Assembly: GCA_963934295.1 (NCBI GenBank)
Contig: CAWVXY010000001.1
Span: 134,661-198,660 of the forward strand
Source: Seribacter sp963934295
GTDB lineage: Bacteria; Verrucomicrobiota; Verrucomicrobiia; Opitutales; Seribacteraceae
Direction: 5' to 3'
Length of the DNA stretch: 64,000 nt
Below are positions 1-9,605 of this stretch, piece by piece; position 1 is the stretch's first letter; every line of letters starts with the position of its first letter. The notes beneath the pieces are model-generated. The model had not been told where the DNA came from, searched no databases, and was given only the letters and a program-made list of their open reading frames with translations. Both the position numbers and the translations under genes were made by a program.

Positions 1-2
1 TG

Positions 3-3000
3 ACTGAGCTTTGTGATTATTTTAAAGTTTGGTTTTCCCAAGTAGCTTGTTTCTTTGACCCTGAATCAGGACAGGTATTGCGTCATGAAACATGCGAATC
101 GCTAGCCGAAAAAACTCTTCAAACAAAACAGAATATTATTCTGGGATTTGTCGCTAAAAGACCGGAAAACCTCCCAGCTGACGATTTTCTTAGTTTTTTA
201 ATTCAAGCAGGTCACGCTCGCGGTTTATTCAACAGAAAATACTCGCATCTAGAGGAACTTATTCATTCGGGCTGGAACGAGAAAGAAATATTTGTAGTAG
301 TGGATCGAATTTCGTCCAAAAAAGAAAATAGTTCACGAGTAACGGAAGCCATTTCATTAGCGATTAAACACGGGCATGGAATGGGTGAAATTCGCGATAG
401 TAGAGGAAATCAAACCGGTTTACTTTACGAAGGTCTCCGATCTCCTTCTAGCGGAGTTAAATTTTCACCTGCAACTCCATCAGCGTTTTCATTTAATTCA
501 CCTGTTGGTGCTTGCTCAAAATGCAAAGGTTTCGGAAGAATTATTGAAATAGATTCGGATCTTGTCATCCCCGAACCTAACCTGTCTATCAATGAAGGGG
601 CAGTAAAAGCTTTCTCTGGGAAAATTTACGGTCATTGCCAAACGGAGCTTATCCACGCATGTCGACAAAATGAAATTTCGATTGATACACCATGGCAAAA
701 CCTAGCTCAAAAAGATCGGGATTTTATTTGGCAAGGTGATCCAGAATACCAAGATGGCAACCAAAAATGGTATGGCATTCGATCCTTTTTTAAGTGGCTC
801 GAGAAAAAAACTTACAAGATGCATGTCCGAGTTTTTCTATCTAAATATCGTGGATATTTTGACTGCCCGGAATGCTATGGAAGTAGGCTAAAGGAAGAAT
901 CACTTCACTGGAAGTGGAATTCATATACATTACCTGCGCTTTATCGTCTTCCAATTGACGAACTCTTCGTCTTAATTTCAAAGTGCAAGTTATCGGGTGA
1001 CCCCAAATTAGACTTGGCTATTGAAAGCATAAAGGCAAGATTATCGTATTTACAAGATGTGGGCCTTGGTTACCTGAGCTTGGACCGCTCTGCAAGAAGT
1101 TTAAGCGGTGGTGAAACTCAGCGTGTTAATTTAACAGCTTGTTTGGGTGCATCCCTCACTGACACATTATTTGCCTTAGATGAGCCTACCATAGGTTTAC
1201 ACGGAAGTGATGTAAGCAAGCTCACAACTATTCTTCGTGCTCTTGCAGATGCAGGGAATTGCGTCTGTGTTGTTGAACATGACGAGCAGATAATAAAAGC
1301 CGCAGATAAAGTAATTGAAATTGGACCTTTGCCAGGGATTAAAGGGGGGAAGATATCTTTTGAGGGAACAGTCAAGAAGCTATGCCAATCCTCTAAGTCA
1401 ATAACTGGAAAATGGCTTTCAAAAGATTTTATTCCTGAATATTTAGTCAGACCAAAAAGAAAAGTTTTAAAGAAGAACCATTTCTTACAAATCAAGAATG
1501 CATCCTGTCATAATGTTCATAATTTATCTGCCAAAATCCCTCTAGAAAAACTAGTCTGTATAGCAGGAGTTTCTGGTTCTGGTAAGTCTACCCTTGTATA
1601 CAATATTATTTATTCTGGATTAACCAACTCGGGAAAAGGAATGAGGGTAGAAACGGATGTAAACTTTGATGATGTTGTGCTCATTGACCAAAGTTCCGTG
1701 GTGCGTTCGCCGAGGTCTAATCCAGCTCTTTATTCAGATGCATGGAGCCCAATCAAGGAAGCCTTTGGTAGGACTGAAGCTACAAAGCGACTCGGTTTTA
1801 CGGCAAGTGACTTCTCCTTTAATTCAGGAAGTGGGAGGTGCGATGTTTGTAATGGCCTAGGTTATGAAATTGTTGAAATGCAATTCCTTTCTGACATTCA
1901 AATTCCCTGTAATTATTGTAATGGCAAAAGATTCAAAGATGAAATTCTTTCCGTTCATTATGATGGATTAAATATTTTAGATGTACTCAATTTAACCGTT
2001 GATGAAGCTGTTGATCGTTTTAAGCAATTTCCGAAAACAAATAAAAAACTTAGCTCATTGAAAAAAGTTGGACTCGGTTATCTAACTTTAGGCCAACCAC
2101 TCAATACTCTCTCGGGGGGGGAATCTCAAAGGTTAAAGTTAGTCAAGTACATGACAACCCTAAGGAATGGCATATGTCCATCTCTTCTTATTATTGATGA
2201 ACCCACAACAGGCTTACATCTTGAAGATGTAAATCAATTGATGAATAGCCTCCAGAGCATAGTGGATGCAGGGCATAGTCTTTTAATTGTTGAGCACCAC
2301 CCCCATGTTCTAGCTCAAGCAGACTGGATTTTTGAAATGGGACCAGATTCCGGTAAAAAAGGCGGGAAGGTAGTTGCATCCGGACCACCTGATCAAATTG
2401 CTAAACTTAAAACTCAAACAGGAATAGTTTTTAATTCCAAAAAAGAGACCAGATTAGAAAAGAACAATATAACAAAAGCAGTTAGAAAAAATATAATCAA
2501 GAACCTCGATATTATAGGAGCTCGCGAAAATAACTTACAAAATATTTCCATAAAGATTCCCAAAAATAAATTTGTTGTTGTAACAGGTCCTTCCGGATCA
2601 GGAAAATCATCACTTGCCTTTAATGTTGTTTTTGCTGAAGGGCAAAGAAGGTTCATGGAGTCGATGTCGTCATATGCCCGACAATTTGTTGAACAACTTG
2701 GAAAACCTGCTGTTGATCGAATATCAGGCATGTCACCAACAGTTGCAATTGAGCAAAGAGCCACCCGTGGAACAAAAAAATCGACAGTCGGTTCAATTAC
2801 AGAAATTGCTCAATATCTCCGACTTTTATATGCAAGAGTAGGGACTCAACTGAGCGTTCAAAATGGTAAACCATTATCAATCGCAACAGAAACTGAAATT
2901 TCTAAAAAAGTGGATCACGTTTTATCGAAAGTAAAACCCAGTAAGAAAAACCCTCTTTTTCTCCTTGCACCCATCGTGGCCAATAGAAAGGGACATCACA

Positions 3001-5117
3001 AGCCAGTCGTTAATTGGATCAGGGAAAAAGGGTTCGATATGGTTAGGTGTGATGGAAAATTTTTACAAACCCAGGGGTTTGAAGGATTGGATAGGTATCG
3101 CTTACACGACATTGAAGTAATTTCAGAATGTTGGACTCAAATTCCTTCTAAAGATAGCCTTAATCAAAGTATTCAAAATTCTCTAAAATTGGGAAATGGC
3201 AGGTGTTTATTAACAACAATAAATGAAAAAACAAGCATTTGGTATTCAACTTCAAAAGTTGACTCTTCCAATGGAGAATCATACCCGGATTTAGAACCCA
3301 GTCTACTATCATGGAACTCCTCGAGAGGGTGGTGTTCATTCTGTCGAGGGTATGGTAAAATCTATCAGTGGATGAAAGATGATTTACCAGCCACTGGAAA
3401 ATGGTGGAAAATGGAAGACGGGGAAACTTGCTCAGAGTGCAAGGGTGAAAGACTCAACCCAATAAGTCGAAATATTGTGCTTTATGATAAAAAGGATAAC
3501 AAAATTTCAATGCCACATTTGTTGAAACAATCACCAAATCATGTTATTTCTTTTTTACAAAATATAAAATTGGAAAAACGACTCAACACTATAGCTGATG
3601 CAATTATTCCTGAGATAATTGAAAGGCTAAAGTTTATGGAAAAGGTTGGGCTTGATTATTTATCGTTGGACCGAGAAACCTCTTCTTTATCCGGTGGAGA
3701 AGCTCAAAGAATAAGATTAGCGGGTCAATTGGGTTCTAACCTTTCAGGGGTTTTATATGTTCTTGATGAGCCATCAATCGGGCTTCACCCTAAAGATAAT
3801 CAAAAGTTACTGAATTCACTCAGGGATTTACAGAAAAAAGGTAACTCACTGTTAGTTGTTGAACATGACCCCGAAACAATTTCTCAAGCCGACTACCTCA
3901 TTGATATTGGACCCCATGCAGGGAGCGAAGGGGGTAGGGTAGTGGGGGCGGGAAAACCAGCAGAACTACATAAAATAAAGTACTCATCTACCGCCAAATA
4001 CATGCGAGAAGGTATTTCACATCCCATACTTGGAAAACGGAGAGATTTACCGCCCCGCTCAAAAAATACTAAAAATTCAAATTGGATAGGACTTAGAAAA
4101 GTAAACTTTAGAAATCTTAAGAATATCAACCTTGATTTTCCAATAGGATGTTTGTCGGTATGTTGCGGAGTTTCCGGATCAGGCAAATCAAGTTTGGTTC
4201 GAGGATTCATTCATAAAGCCGTTAAAGAATCTATAAAAGAAAAATCGGAAACCTTAAAGTTAAGTAATGGGACCATTCTAAATGGTGATATTTTTAATAA
4301 ATCGATCGAAGTTACTCAAAGTCCAATTGGAAAAACACCGCGGTCGACTCCAGCGACATATTTAGGCGTCTGGGATAAAATTAGGACCATGATATCTTCG
4401 TTACCTGAAGCAAAAGCTAAAGGGTTTTCACCAAGTCATTTCTCTTTTAATGTTAAAGGTGGAAGATGCGAAGTATGTAAGGGTGCCGGAAGAATAAAAG
4501 TGGAAATGAATTTTTTACCAAATTCATATACTACCTGCTCGGAATGTAACGGTGCTAGATATCGGCATGAAATACTAGGTCTTCAATGGAACGGAAAGAA
4601 TATTTCGGAAATTCTTGAGCTAACTTTCGAAGAAGCTTCCGATTTTTTCCATTTTGACCACTTCCTTTCAGAAACCTTTTCAATCATGGTCGAAACGGGA
4701 TTGGGCTACATAAAGCTTGGACAAATTTCTCCAACTCTCTCAGGCGGAGAAGCTCAAAGATTAAAACTTTCTGCTGAATTAGCTCATGGGATTGATAAAC
4801 AAAAACATAGGAAACTTCGCAAAGTAAAGCCAACGCTTTACATCCTAGAAGAACCCACTATTGGTTTACATACAGCAGATTGTAAGAAATTAATACTCTT
4901 AATACACCGTTTAGTAGACGAAGGGAATACCGTTATTGTTATTGAACATGATATAGACATTATCGCCGAAGCAGACTTTTTATTTGAATTAGGACCAACA
5001 GGAGGGGATAAGGGAGGGAAGGTCATTTTTAAAGGGAAAACTTCTCAAATTTTATCAAACAAAAATAGTCTGACATCTCCTTTTTTGAAAAGGGTTCTTT
5101 CTAAGGAATTAAATTAA
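3..5117 (+). CDS. uvrA: Double-length excinuclease ABC subunit A (5' end outside window)
   Basis: UvrA is the DNA-damage sensor of nucleotide excision repair; it loads UvrB at lesions. The frame is open to the left edge, so the TTG at 78 is not the start and the N-terminus, with the first Walker A, is missing. Numbering from the codon at 78, two UvrA copies lie in tandem. Copy 1 has a signature LSGGETQR near residue 343, a Walker A GVSGSGKST near 497 and a signature LSGGESQR near 677. Copy 2 has Walker A GPSGSGKSS near 836, signature near 1204, Walker A near 1364 and signature near 1553. Each half carries CxxC zinc-finger pairs (CSKC/CPEC, CDVC/CNYC, CSFC/CSEC, CEVC/CSEC). Ordinary UvrA is about 940 residues, so this is a fused duplication, as known in Chlamydiae. 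The last Walker B reads LYILEEPT, with Glu where Asp is usual. The 3' end overlaps tyrS by 17 bp. Confidence 0.96.
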   Translation, partial: TELCDYFKVWFSQVACFFDPESGQVLRHETCESLAEKTLQTKQNIILGFVAKRPENLPADDFLSFLIQAGHARGLFNRKYSHLEELIHSGWNEKEIFVVVDRISSKKENSSRVTEAISLAIKHGHGMGEIRDSRGNQTGLLYEGLRSPSSGVKFSPATPSAFSFNSPVGACSKCKGFGRIIEIDSDLVIPEPNLSINEGAVKAFSGKIYGHCQTELIHACRQNEISIDTPWQNLAQKDRDFIWQGDPEYQDGNQKWYGIRSFFKWLEKKTYKMHVRVFLSKYRGYFDCPECYGSRLKEESLHWKWNSYTLPALYRLPIDELFVLISKCKLSGDPKLDLAIESIKARLSYLQDVGLGYLSLDRSARSLSGGETQRVNLTACLGASLTDTLFALDEPTIGLHGSDVSKLTTILRALADAGNCVCVVEHDEQIIKAADKVIEIGPLPGIKGGKISFEGTVKKLCQSSKSITGKWLSKDFIPEYLVRPKRKVLKKNHFLQIKNASCHNVHNLSAKIPLEKLVCIAGVSGSGKSTLVYNIIYSGLTNSGKGMRVETDVNFDDVVLIDQSSVVRSPRSNPALYSDAWSPIKEAFGRTEATKRLGFTASDFSFNSGSGRCDVCNGLGYEIVEMQFLSDIQIPCNYCNGKRFKDEILSVHYDGLNILDVLNLTVDEAVDRFKQFPKTNKKLSSLKKVGLGYLTLGQPLNTLSGGESQRLKLVKYMTTLRNGICPSLLIIDEPTTGLHLEDVNQLMNSLQSIVDAGHSLLIVEHHPHVLAQADWIFEMGPDSGKKGGKVVASGPPDQIAKLKTQTGIVFNSKKETRLEKNNITKAVRKNIIKNLDIIGARENNLQNISIKIPKNKFVVVTGPSGSGKSSLAFNVVFAEGQRRFMESMSSYARQFVEQLGKPAVDRISGMSPTVAIEQRATRGTKKSTVGSITEIAQYLRLLYARVGTQLSVQNGKPLSIATETEISKKVDHVLSKVKPSKKNPLFLLAPIVANRKGHHKPVVNWIREKGFDMVRCDGKFLQTQGFEGLDRYRLHDIEVISECWTQIPSKDSLNQSIQNSLKLGNGRCLLTTINEKTSIWYSTSKVDSSNGESYPDLEPSLLSWNSSRGWCSFCRGYGKIYQWMKDDLPATGKWWKMEDGETCSECKGERLNPISRNIVLYDKKDNKISMPHLLKQSPNHVISFLQNIKLEKRLNTIADAIIPEIIERLKFMEKVGLDYLSLDRETSSLSGGEAQRIRLAGQLGSNLSGVLYVLDEPSIGLHPKDNQKLLNSLRDLQKKGNSLLVVEHDPETISQADYLIDIGPHAGSEGGRVVGAGKPAELHKIKYSSTAKYMREGISHPILGKRRDLPPRSKNTKNSNWIGLRKVNFRNLKNINLDFPIGCLSVCCGVSGSGKSSLVRGFIHKAVKESIKEKSETLKLSNGTILNGDIFNKSIEVTQSPIGKTPRSTPATYLGVWDKIRTMISSLPEAKAKGFSPSHFSFNVKGGRCEVCKGAGRIKVEMNFLPNSYTTCSECNGARYRHEILGLQWNGKNISEILELTFEEASDFFHFDHFLSETFSIMVETGLGYIKLGQISPTLSGGEAQRLKLSAELAHGIDKQKHRKLRKVKPTLYILEEPTIGLHTADCKKLILLIHRLVDEGNTVIVIEHDIDIIAEADFLFELGPTGGDKGGKVIFKGKTSQILSNKNSLTSPFLKRVLSKELN

Positions 5118-6285
5118 AAAAGATTTTTTTACCCGCTTTAACGACTATTCCTTTACTGCTCTCATCTAAATTAATTAAATCATCTGGCTTGTCTACTTTT
5201 TGACCATCTATTTTTATTGCTCCTTGTTGAATTAACCGGCGAATTTGCCCTTTTGACTCAAAAAATTTTGTTTTATTTAGAATATTTAAAATATTCGATA
5301 TTTCTCCTTCTGAAATTATTTGAGCAATAGAAAAAGACTCCATATCTGCAGGGTTTTCTTTTTGAGTAAATACATTACCAAAGGAAATTTTTTCTTTCTC
5401 TCCTATTTCATTGCCATAAAATAAACTTGTTAATTCCATGGATAAATTTTTCTTCATTTCCATTGGATGGTTCTGCTTCAAACTTTCAATGGTATCTTCA
5501 CTCTTAAGGAGTAACAATTTATAATAATCCCACATTGTCTCGTCAGAAATAGACATAGTTTTCCCAAAGATATCTCTAGCATTGTCATTAAACGCTATAT
5601 AATTATTTAGACTTTTAGACATTTTTTGCGATCCGTCTAGACCGACCAACAATGGCATGGTCAAAACTGCTTGCGACTGCAAACCTTCATCCTTTTGTAA
5701 AGTTCTACCGACAAGCATATTGAATAATTGATCAGAGCCACCAATTTCAACATCAGATTCAAGTACTATTGAATCATATCCCTGAATCAAGGGATACATA
5801 AATTCTACCATCGAAATAGGTCGGTTACTTTTAAAGCGCTTTTCAAAGTCATCTCTCTCCAGCATTCTAGCTACAGTCATTTTTCTTGATAATGAAAGCG
5901 AGTCGGCAAATGACATAGAACTAAACCATTCGCTATTTCTTCGGACTGTCGTTTTTTTACTATCTATAATTCTGAATGCTTGCTCCAGATAGGTTTTAGC
6001 ATTTTCATTTACTTCTGCTTCGGTCAACTCAGGTCTCAAATCTGATCGACCACTCGGGTCGCCAATTCGAGCCGTGTAATCTCCGATCAACAAAATTGCC
6101 TCATGCCCTGCATCCTGGAATTGCTTTAATTTGTTAAAAACAACTAAATGCCCAAAAGTTAAATCTGGTCTAGTTGGATCAACGCCAAATTTGATTTTTA
6201 GCTTCTTTCCCTGTGATATTTTTTCAATTAATTCCTCTTCTCCGATAACAATTTCGGTATTCGATAACAATTTGCTATTACTCAT
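5101..6285 (-). CDS. tyrS: Tyrosyl-tRNA synthetase
   Basis: A class I aminoacyl-tRNA synthetase that charges tRNA-Tyr in the cytoplasm. The HIGH-type motif is seen as LTFGHLV after KFGVDPTRPD, and the second class I signature as KMSKS in GSQKMSKSLNN. The C-terminus holds an S4-like RNA-binding domain (SKGQIRRLIQQGAIKIDG). I chose the ATG at 6285 (MSNSKLL, 394 aa) because it puts the ATP-site motif about 35 residues in, as in relatives. The upstream ATG at 6333 would add 16 unsupported hydrophobic residues. Neither start has a strong Shine-Dalgarno. The gene is convergent with uvrA and their coding ends overlap. Confidence 0.95.
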   Translation of the reverse strand: MSNSKLLSNTEIVIGEEELIEKISQGKKLKIKFGVDPTRPDLTFGHLVVFNKLKQFQDAGHEAILLIGDYTARIGDPSGRSDLRPELTEAEVNENAKTYLEQAFRIIDSKKTTVRRNSEWFSSMSFADSLSLSRKMTVARMLERDDFEKRFKSNRPISMVEFMYPLIQGYDSIVLESDVEIGGSDQLFNMLVGRTLQKDEGLQSQAVLTMPLLVGLDGSQKMSKSLNNYIAFNDNARDIFGKTMSISDETMWDYYKLLLLKSEDTIESLKQNHPMEMKKNLSMELTSLFYGNEIGEKEKISFGNVFTQKENPADMESFSIAQIISEGEISNILNILNKTKFFESKGQIRRLIQQGAIKIDGQKVDKPDDLINLDESSKGIVVKAGKKIFFNLIP

Positions 6286-6444
6286 TTTATAATTTTTTAA
6301 AGAGTACTTAATAAAGAAGAGAAATACATTCATCGAGCGTAGAATTCTAATTCTTTTCAGTAGACTGCGAATTCCGCTTGCTTTCAGTCCATAGTCCGTT
6401 ACCTAATTTATTGTTTACCAACCCTAAATTGAACAATCATTGAC

Positions 6445-6912
6445 ATGACATTATCAGTAGGCTCATCCGCCCCAGATTTCTCCCTCAAAACTAAAACGCC
6501 CGAAGGTCTTTCAGACATAACGCTCAGTTCCTTTAAAGGAGAAGCATCAGTAGTCTTACTTTTCTTTCCTTTTGCCTTTACTGGTGTATGCACCGAGGAA
6601 ACCTGCTCTGTTCGAGACGACCTTTCTTCTTACGAATCCCTAAATGCCAAAGTTTTTGGAATAAGCGTGGATAGTCCTTTTGCCCAAGAGGCCATGGCGA
6701 TTAAAGAAAATCTTAATTTCCCCCTCCTGAGTGATTTTAATAAAGATGTATCAACCGCATACGGTGTTTTGTATGAGGATTTTATTGGTTTTAAAGGCGT
6801 TTCTAAGCGATCTGCTTTCGTCATCTCGAAAAGTGGAGAAATCACATTTGCATGGTCATCCGAAGATCCTAAACAATTGCCCGACTTTAGTGCGATTAAA
6901 GGAGCCCTGTAA
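6445..6912 (+). CDS. Peroxiredoxin (AhpE/BCP-like)
   Basis: A thiol peroxidase of 155 aa that reduces hydrogen peroxide or organic peroxides. The fold starts with the usual GSSAPDFSL. The active-site motif PFAFTGVC gives the peroxidatic Cys49 with the conserved Pro and Thr, and a second Cys at 54 could resolve it in the manner of some BCP proteins. An Arg needed for catalysis is plausible in KRSAFVI. The spacing of the motif resembles mycobacterial AhpE most, but the electron donor cannot be told from sequence. It stands alone between tyrS (divergent) and the STAS gene; about 220 bp of T-rich non-coding DNA follow it. Confidence 0.9.
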   Translation: MTLSVGSSAPDFSLKTKTPEGLSDITLSSFKGEASVVLLFFPFAFTGVCTEETCSVRDDLSSYESLNAKVFGISVDSPFAQEAMAIKENLNFPLLSDFNKDVSTAYGVLYEDFIGFKGVSKRSAFVISKSGEITFAWSSEDPKQLPDFSAIKGAL

Positions 6913-7135
6913 TTACTTTTTAACTTGGTCTTCTCTTGAAAGGGTATCATGTCATGATTTTACCTTTTACTGATAAGCATAGATTTCCTTTGTCCATTAG
7001 CACAAATCAATCGTTTCTTTTTACCGAGTTTAATTTTTTTAAAGATGGCAGTCCTAATCTCTTTTTTTTAGGGAAAAAATATTTGGAATCTTTTTTAAAA
7101 AGGTAAACCTTTCCAAGCATCTCTAAATTTCTAGT

Positions 7136-7636
7136 GTGAACAAAGAATCAATTTATAAAGTTTGCGCAACAAATAACGAAGTATATGTACAAATTCGGGA
7201 AAAGGCTTCGTACCTAAACTGTGCTCCATTGCGATCTTTTCTACATGAAATGGTTAATGAAGGAAATCGTGTATTTGTGGTCGACTTCCAAAATTGCTCT
7301 AGTATGGACAGTACATTCTTGGGGATTTTAGTCGGACTGGCTTTGCAATTAAGAAAATTTCAGGATGGTGGAAACCTTACTCTTCTGAATTTAATTGGAA
7401 GAAATTTAGAAACTGTTGAAAACCTAGGTATCCATAAAATTGCGACTGTAAGCTCAGAATTTGTGTCTAACACCAACGAACTTGATGAACTTAAAGTAAA
7501 ATCAAAAAGCGACAAGGCTAGTCCAGAATTAATTTATAAAGCTCATAAAACTTTACTAGATCTCAATGAAAAAAACTCTAAAATCTTTAAAGATGTTGTT
7601 AATTACCTAGAACAAAAAGTTGAAGACTCTGCTTAA
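7136..7636 (+). CDS. STAS-domain protein (anti-sigma-factor antagonist type)
   Basis: A 166-aa protein whose first ~110 residues form a STAS domain as in SpoIIAA/RsbV. The phosphorylatable serine is Ser59 in SSMDSTFLGIL, matching the DSxxLG signature. A charged helical tail of about 50 residues follows. In partner switching such a protein is phosphorylated by a kinase/anti-sigma factor and dephosphorylated by a PP2C phosphatase. The next gene, 14 bp downstream, encodes exactly such a phosphatase, so the two very likely act together. No RsbW-like kinase or sigma factor lies nearby. The start codon is GTG. Confidence 0.88.
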   Translation: MNKESIYKVCATNNEVYVQIREKASYLNCAPLRSFLHEMVNEGNRVFVVDFQNCSSMDSTFLGILVGLALQLRKFQDGGNLTLLNLIGRNLETVENLGIHKIATVSSEFVSNTNELDELKVKSKSDKASPELIYKAHKTLLDLNEKNSKIFKDVVNYLEQKVEDSA

Positions 7637-7650
7637 AGTCTAATCTTTAC

Positions 7651-9093
7651 ATGAATCCATTTCTATATTTCCTTGCAGGTTTGTTTTTTGGAATTTTTGC
7701 GTGGAATTACTCTAGAAAGAGAGCTAAAGCAGAAAAGTCACTTCTGATAGACCAAAAGGTTCGCCTTCAGCAAGAAAAAGAAATTGTAGTTAATTTTATG
7801 CATAACCTGGCGGTGGCAATAGGTGAAGGCGTCGAAAGAAAAGAACTTTATCAAAGAATTGCACACACTGCTGTTATGACAACGGGCGCACTGAGTGCAT
7901 GCGTTTATGAAAAGTTAACGAATGGAAAACTTCAAAGTATTGCTTCCGAAGGGCTTTTCCCGCCGCAAAGGAAATTAAAATCTCCAACCGAGGATAGTAG
8001 TTCCACAAGAGCTCGTTTTTTGGAAAGAATTTTAGCTTCTGAAATCTTAGAAGATGGAGAAGGTATCATTGGTGAAGTTGCCAAAACAGGAAAAGCTGTT
8101 TATGTCCCGCAGGCAAATATTGATCCGAGGGTTGTTAAGCATGATGATCCAGCTTTAACACTTCGCTCACTCATTTATTCTCCCTTAATCCATGACGATC
8201 AAATACTCGGAGTACTCGTTGTTGCAAACCCCACCAATGGTCTACCCTTCAGTGAAACTGACCTATCCTTGGTGAACTCCTTGGCCGAGCAGGCAGCTCT
8301 TGCAATTAAAAACTCTGATGCGATGAATTTAAGAGTCGAAAAAACACAAATGGACTCAGACCTTACTTTAGCCCGTGATGTTCAGGAACTCTTCCTTGCT
8401 AAAGAATCACCTGATTTCAAGGGTCTAGAAATCGATACTCAGTATGTTCCTTCTTCCCAGGTTAGTGGAGATTTTTATGATTTTTACAAATTATCCTCTA
8501 CGAAATTTGCTGTCTCAGTTGCAGATGTTTCAGGAAAAGGCGTACCCGCTTCGCTGCTTATGGCACTTTGCCAAACAAACCTGAGGCATTATGTCAAAAA
8601 GTCTAAAACTCCGAGAGAAATCTTAATTCAACTTAACCAAGACCTCGAGGAGCGAATTCGAGAAGATATGTTCATCACTCTCGTACTCGCGATTATAGAC
8701 ACCAATTCTAATACGATAACTTATACGCGGGCAGGGCATGAACCGGCACTATTAGGCAGGATGAATGATGAGGAATTGAAAGTCCATAAGCTTCATGGTA
8801 ACGGAATGGCCCTGGGAATGGTTCCGTCCGATCTATTCGAAGAAATTATTGAAGATCAAACCTGTTCATTTAATAAGGGTGATATGCTTGTTCTTTACAC
8901 AGATGGAGTTACTGAATCCCAAAATCAGTCAAACGAAGAATTCGGGTTGGATCGATTGTGCGAGAAGCTTAAAAATGCAAAAGAGAATAGTCCGCTTTCT
9001 TTTAATTCTTCCCTCATGAAAAGCTTAGAAGAATTTTCTTCTATATCCTCTGATAGAGATGATTTAACCTTATTAACCGTTAAAAGAAGTTAA
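7651..9093 (+). CDS. Membrane-anchored GAF / PP2C (SpoIIE/RsbU-type) serine phosphatase
   Basis: A 480-aa signalling phosphatase. One N-terminal transmembrane helix (about residues 3-18) is followed by a short coiled coil, a GAF sensor domain (about 45-225, with AKTGKAVYVP and SLAEQAALAI) and a PP2C domain of the SpoIIE class (about 250-480). Metal-binding acidic motifs are visible as SGDFYDF, ADVSGKG and LYTDGVTE. Its expected substrate is the phosphoserine of the upstream STAS protein. The GAF ligand is unknown. It forms a two-gene unit with the STAS gene and ends just before the convergent DUF5069 gene. Confidence 0.92.
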   Translation: MNPFLYFLAGLFFGIFAWNYSRKRAKAEKSLLIDQKVRLQQEKEIVVNFMHNLAVAIGEGVERKELYQRIAHTAVMTTGALSACVYEKLTNGKLQSIASEGLFPPQRKLKSPTEDSSSTRARFLERILASEILEDGEGIIGEVAKTGKAVYVPQANIDPRVVKHDDPALTLRSLIYSPLIHDDQILGVLVVANPTNGLPFSETDLSLVNSLAEQAALAIKNSDAMNLRVEKTQMDSDLTLARDVQELFLAKESPDFKGLEIDTQYVPSSQVSGDFYDFYKLSSTKFAVSVADVSGKGVPASLLMALCQTNLRHYVKKSKTPREILIQLNQDLEERIREDMFITLVLAIIDTNSNTITYTRAGHEPALLGRMNDEELKVHKLHGNGMALGMVPSDLFEEIIEDQTCSFNKGDMLVLYTDGVTESQNQSNEEFGLDRLCEKLKNAKENSPLSFNSSLMKSLEEFSSISSDRDDLTLLTVKRS

Positions 9094-9101
9094 GGAATTA
9101 T

Positions 9102-9605
9102 CTATTCTATACGCCCTTCATCAAATTCAATTACATCGGCAAAAGACCGTAAATCAGAACGACCTTCTGCCCCAAGATCAGATTTTATCTCTTCCAATTT
9201 TTCTAGTGCCATGTCAGACATTCCCATTTGCACAACTTTGCGATTCCAAACATGCGAATTAAGTTCAGTAGGAAAAAGCTCTTTTAATTGTTGATTTAAT
9301 TCTTGCTCGGAGTCCGCATTCTTAACGCATTCGATAACATCTTGTGGATCAATTCCCAAGTGCAGGCATAAAAAACCATCAAATCCTTTCGTGAAATTAC
9401 GCTGATAACTCTTAGGTAGTGCATCATCTAAATGTTTTCTAATTTTTGCGAGGAAACGAGGTAGATGCAATAAACCAAGTGCGTGAGATTGATATGGAGA
9501 TGGTAAGTCACGAAGAATTGCTCCCGTAGGCCCGTCGGATATTTTATTGTCGATGTTTGTCAAAATGAAAAAAAAGGTTTTGTCTATCTGTTGAACATCA
9601 AACAT
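9102..9605 (-). CDS. DUF5069 family protein
   Basis: A small soluble protein without known function; DUF5069 is found mainly in Planctomycetes, Verrucomicrobia and relatives. The family core is recognisable in LRDLPSPYQSHALGLLHLPR, then GFDGFLCLHLGID, and an acidic segment with repeated EL pairs. The start is uncertain. The ATG at 9623 lies inside the divergent ABC exporter gene. The ATG at 9605 shares its CATG with the exporter start codon. A TTG at 9563 would begin closer to the conserved core and leave room for promoters. I list the 9605 start as a compromise. Confidence 0.75.
   Translation of the reverse strand: MFDVQQIDKTFFFILTNIDNKISDGPTGAILRDLPSPYQSHALGLLHLPRFLAKIRKHLDDALPKSYQRNFTKGFDGFLCLHLGIDPQDVIECVKNADSEQELNQQLKELFPTELNSHVWNRKVVQMGMSDMALEKLEEIKSDLGAEGRSDLRSFADVIEFDEGRIE

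Noticed and set aside
78..80. TTG as the start of uvrA
   Set aside because: The frame is open upstream to the edge and the residues there (YFKVWFSQ, CFFDPESGQV) are UvrA-like, so the gene begins outside the window.
1118..1495. 125-codon minus-strand frame inside uvrA
   Set aside because: It is the antisense of conserved ATPase motifs; only a shadow.
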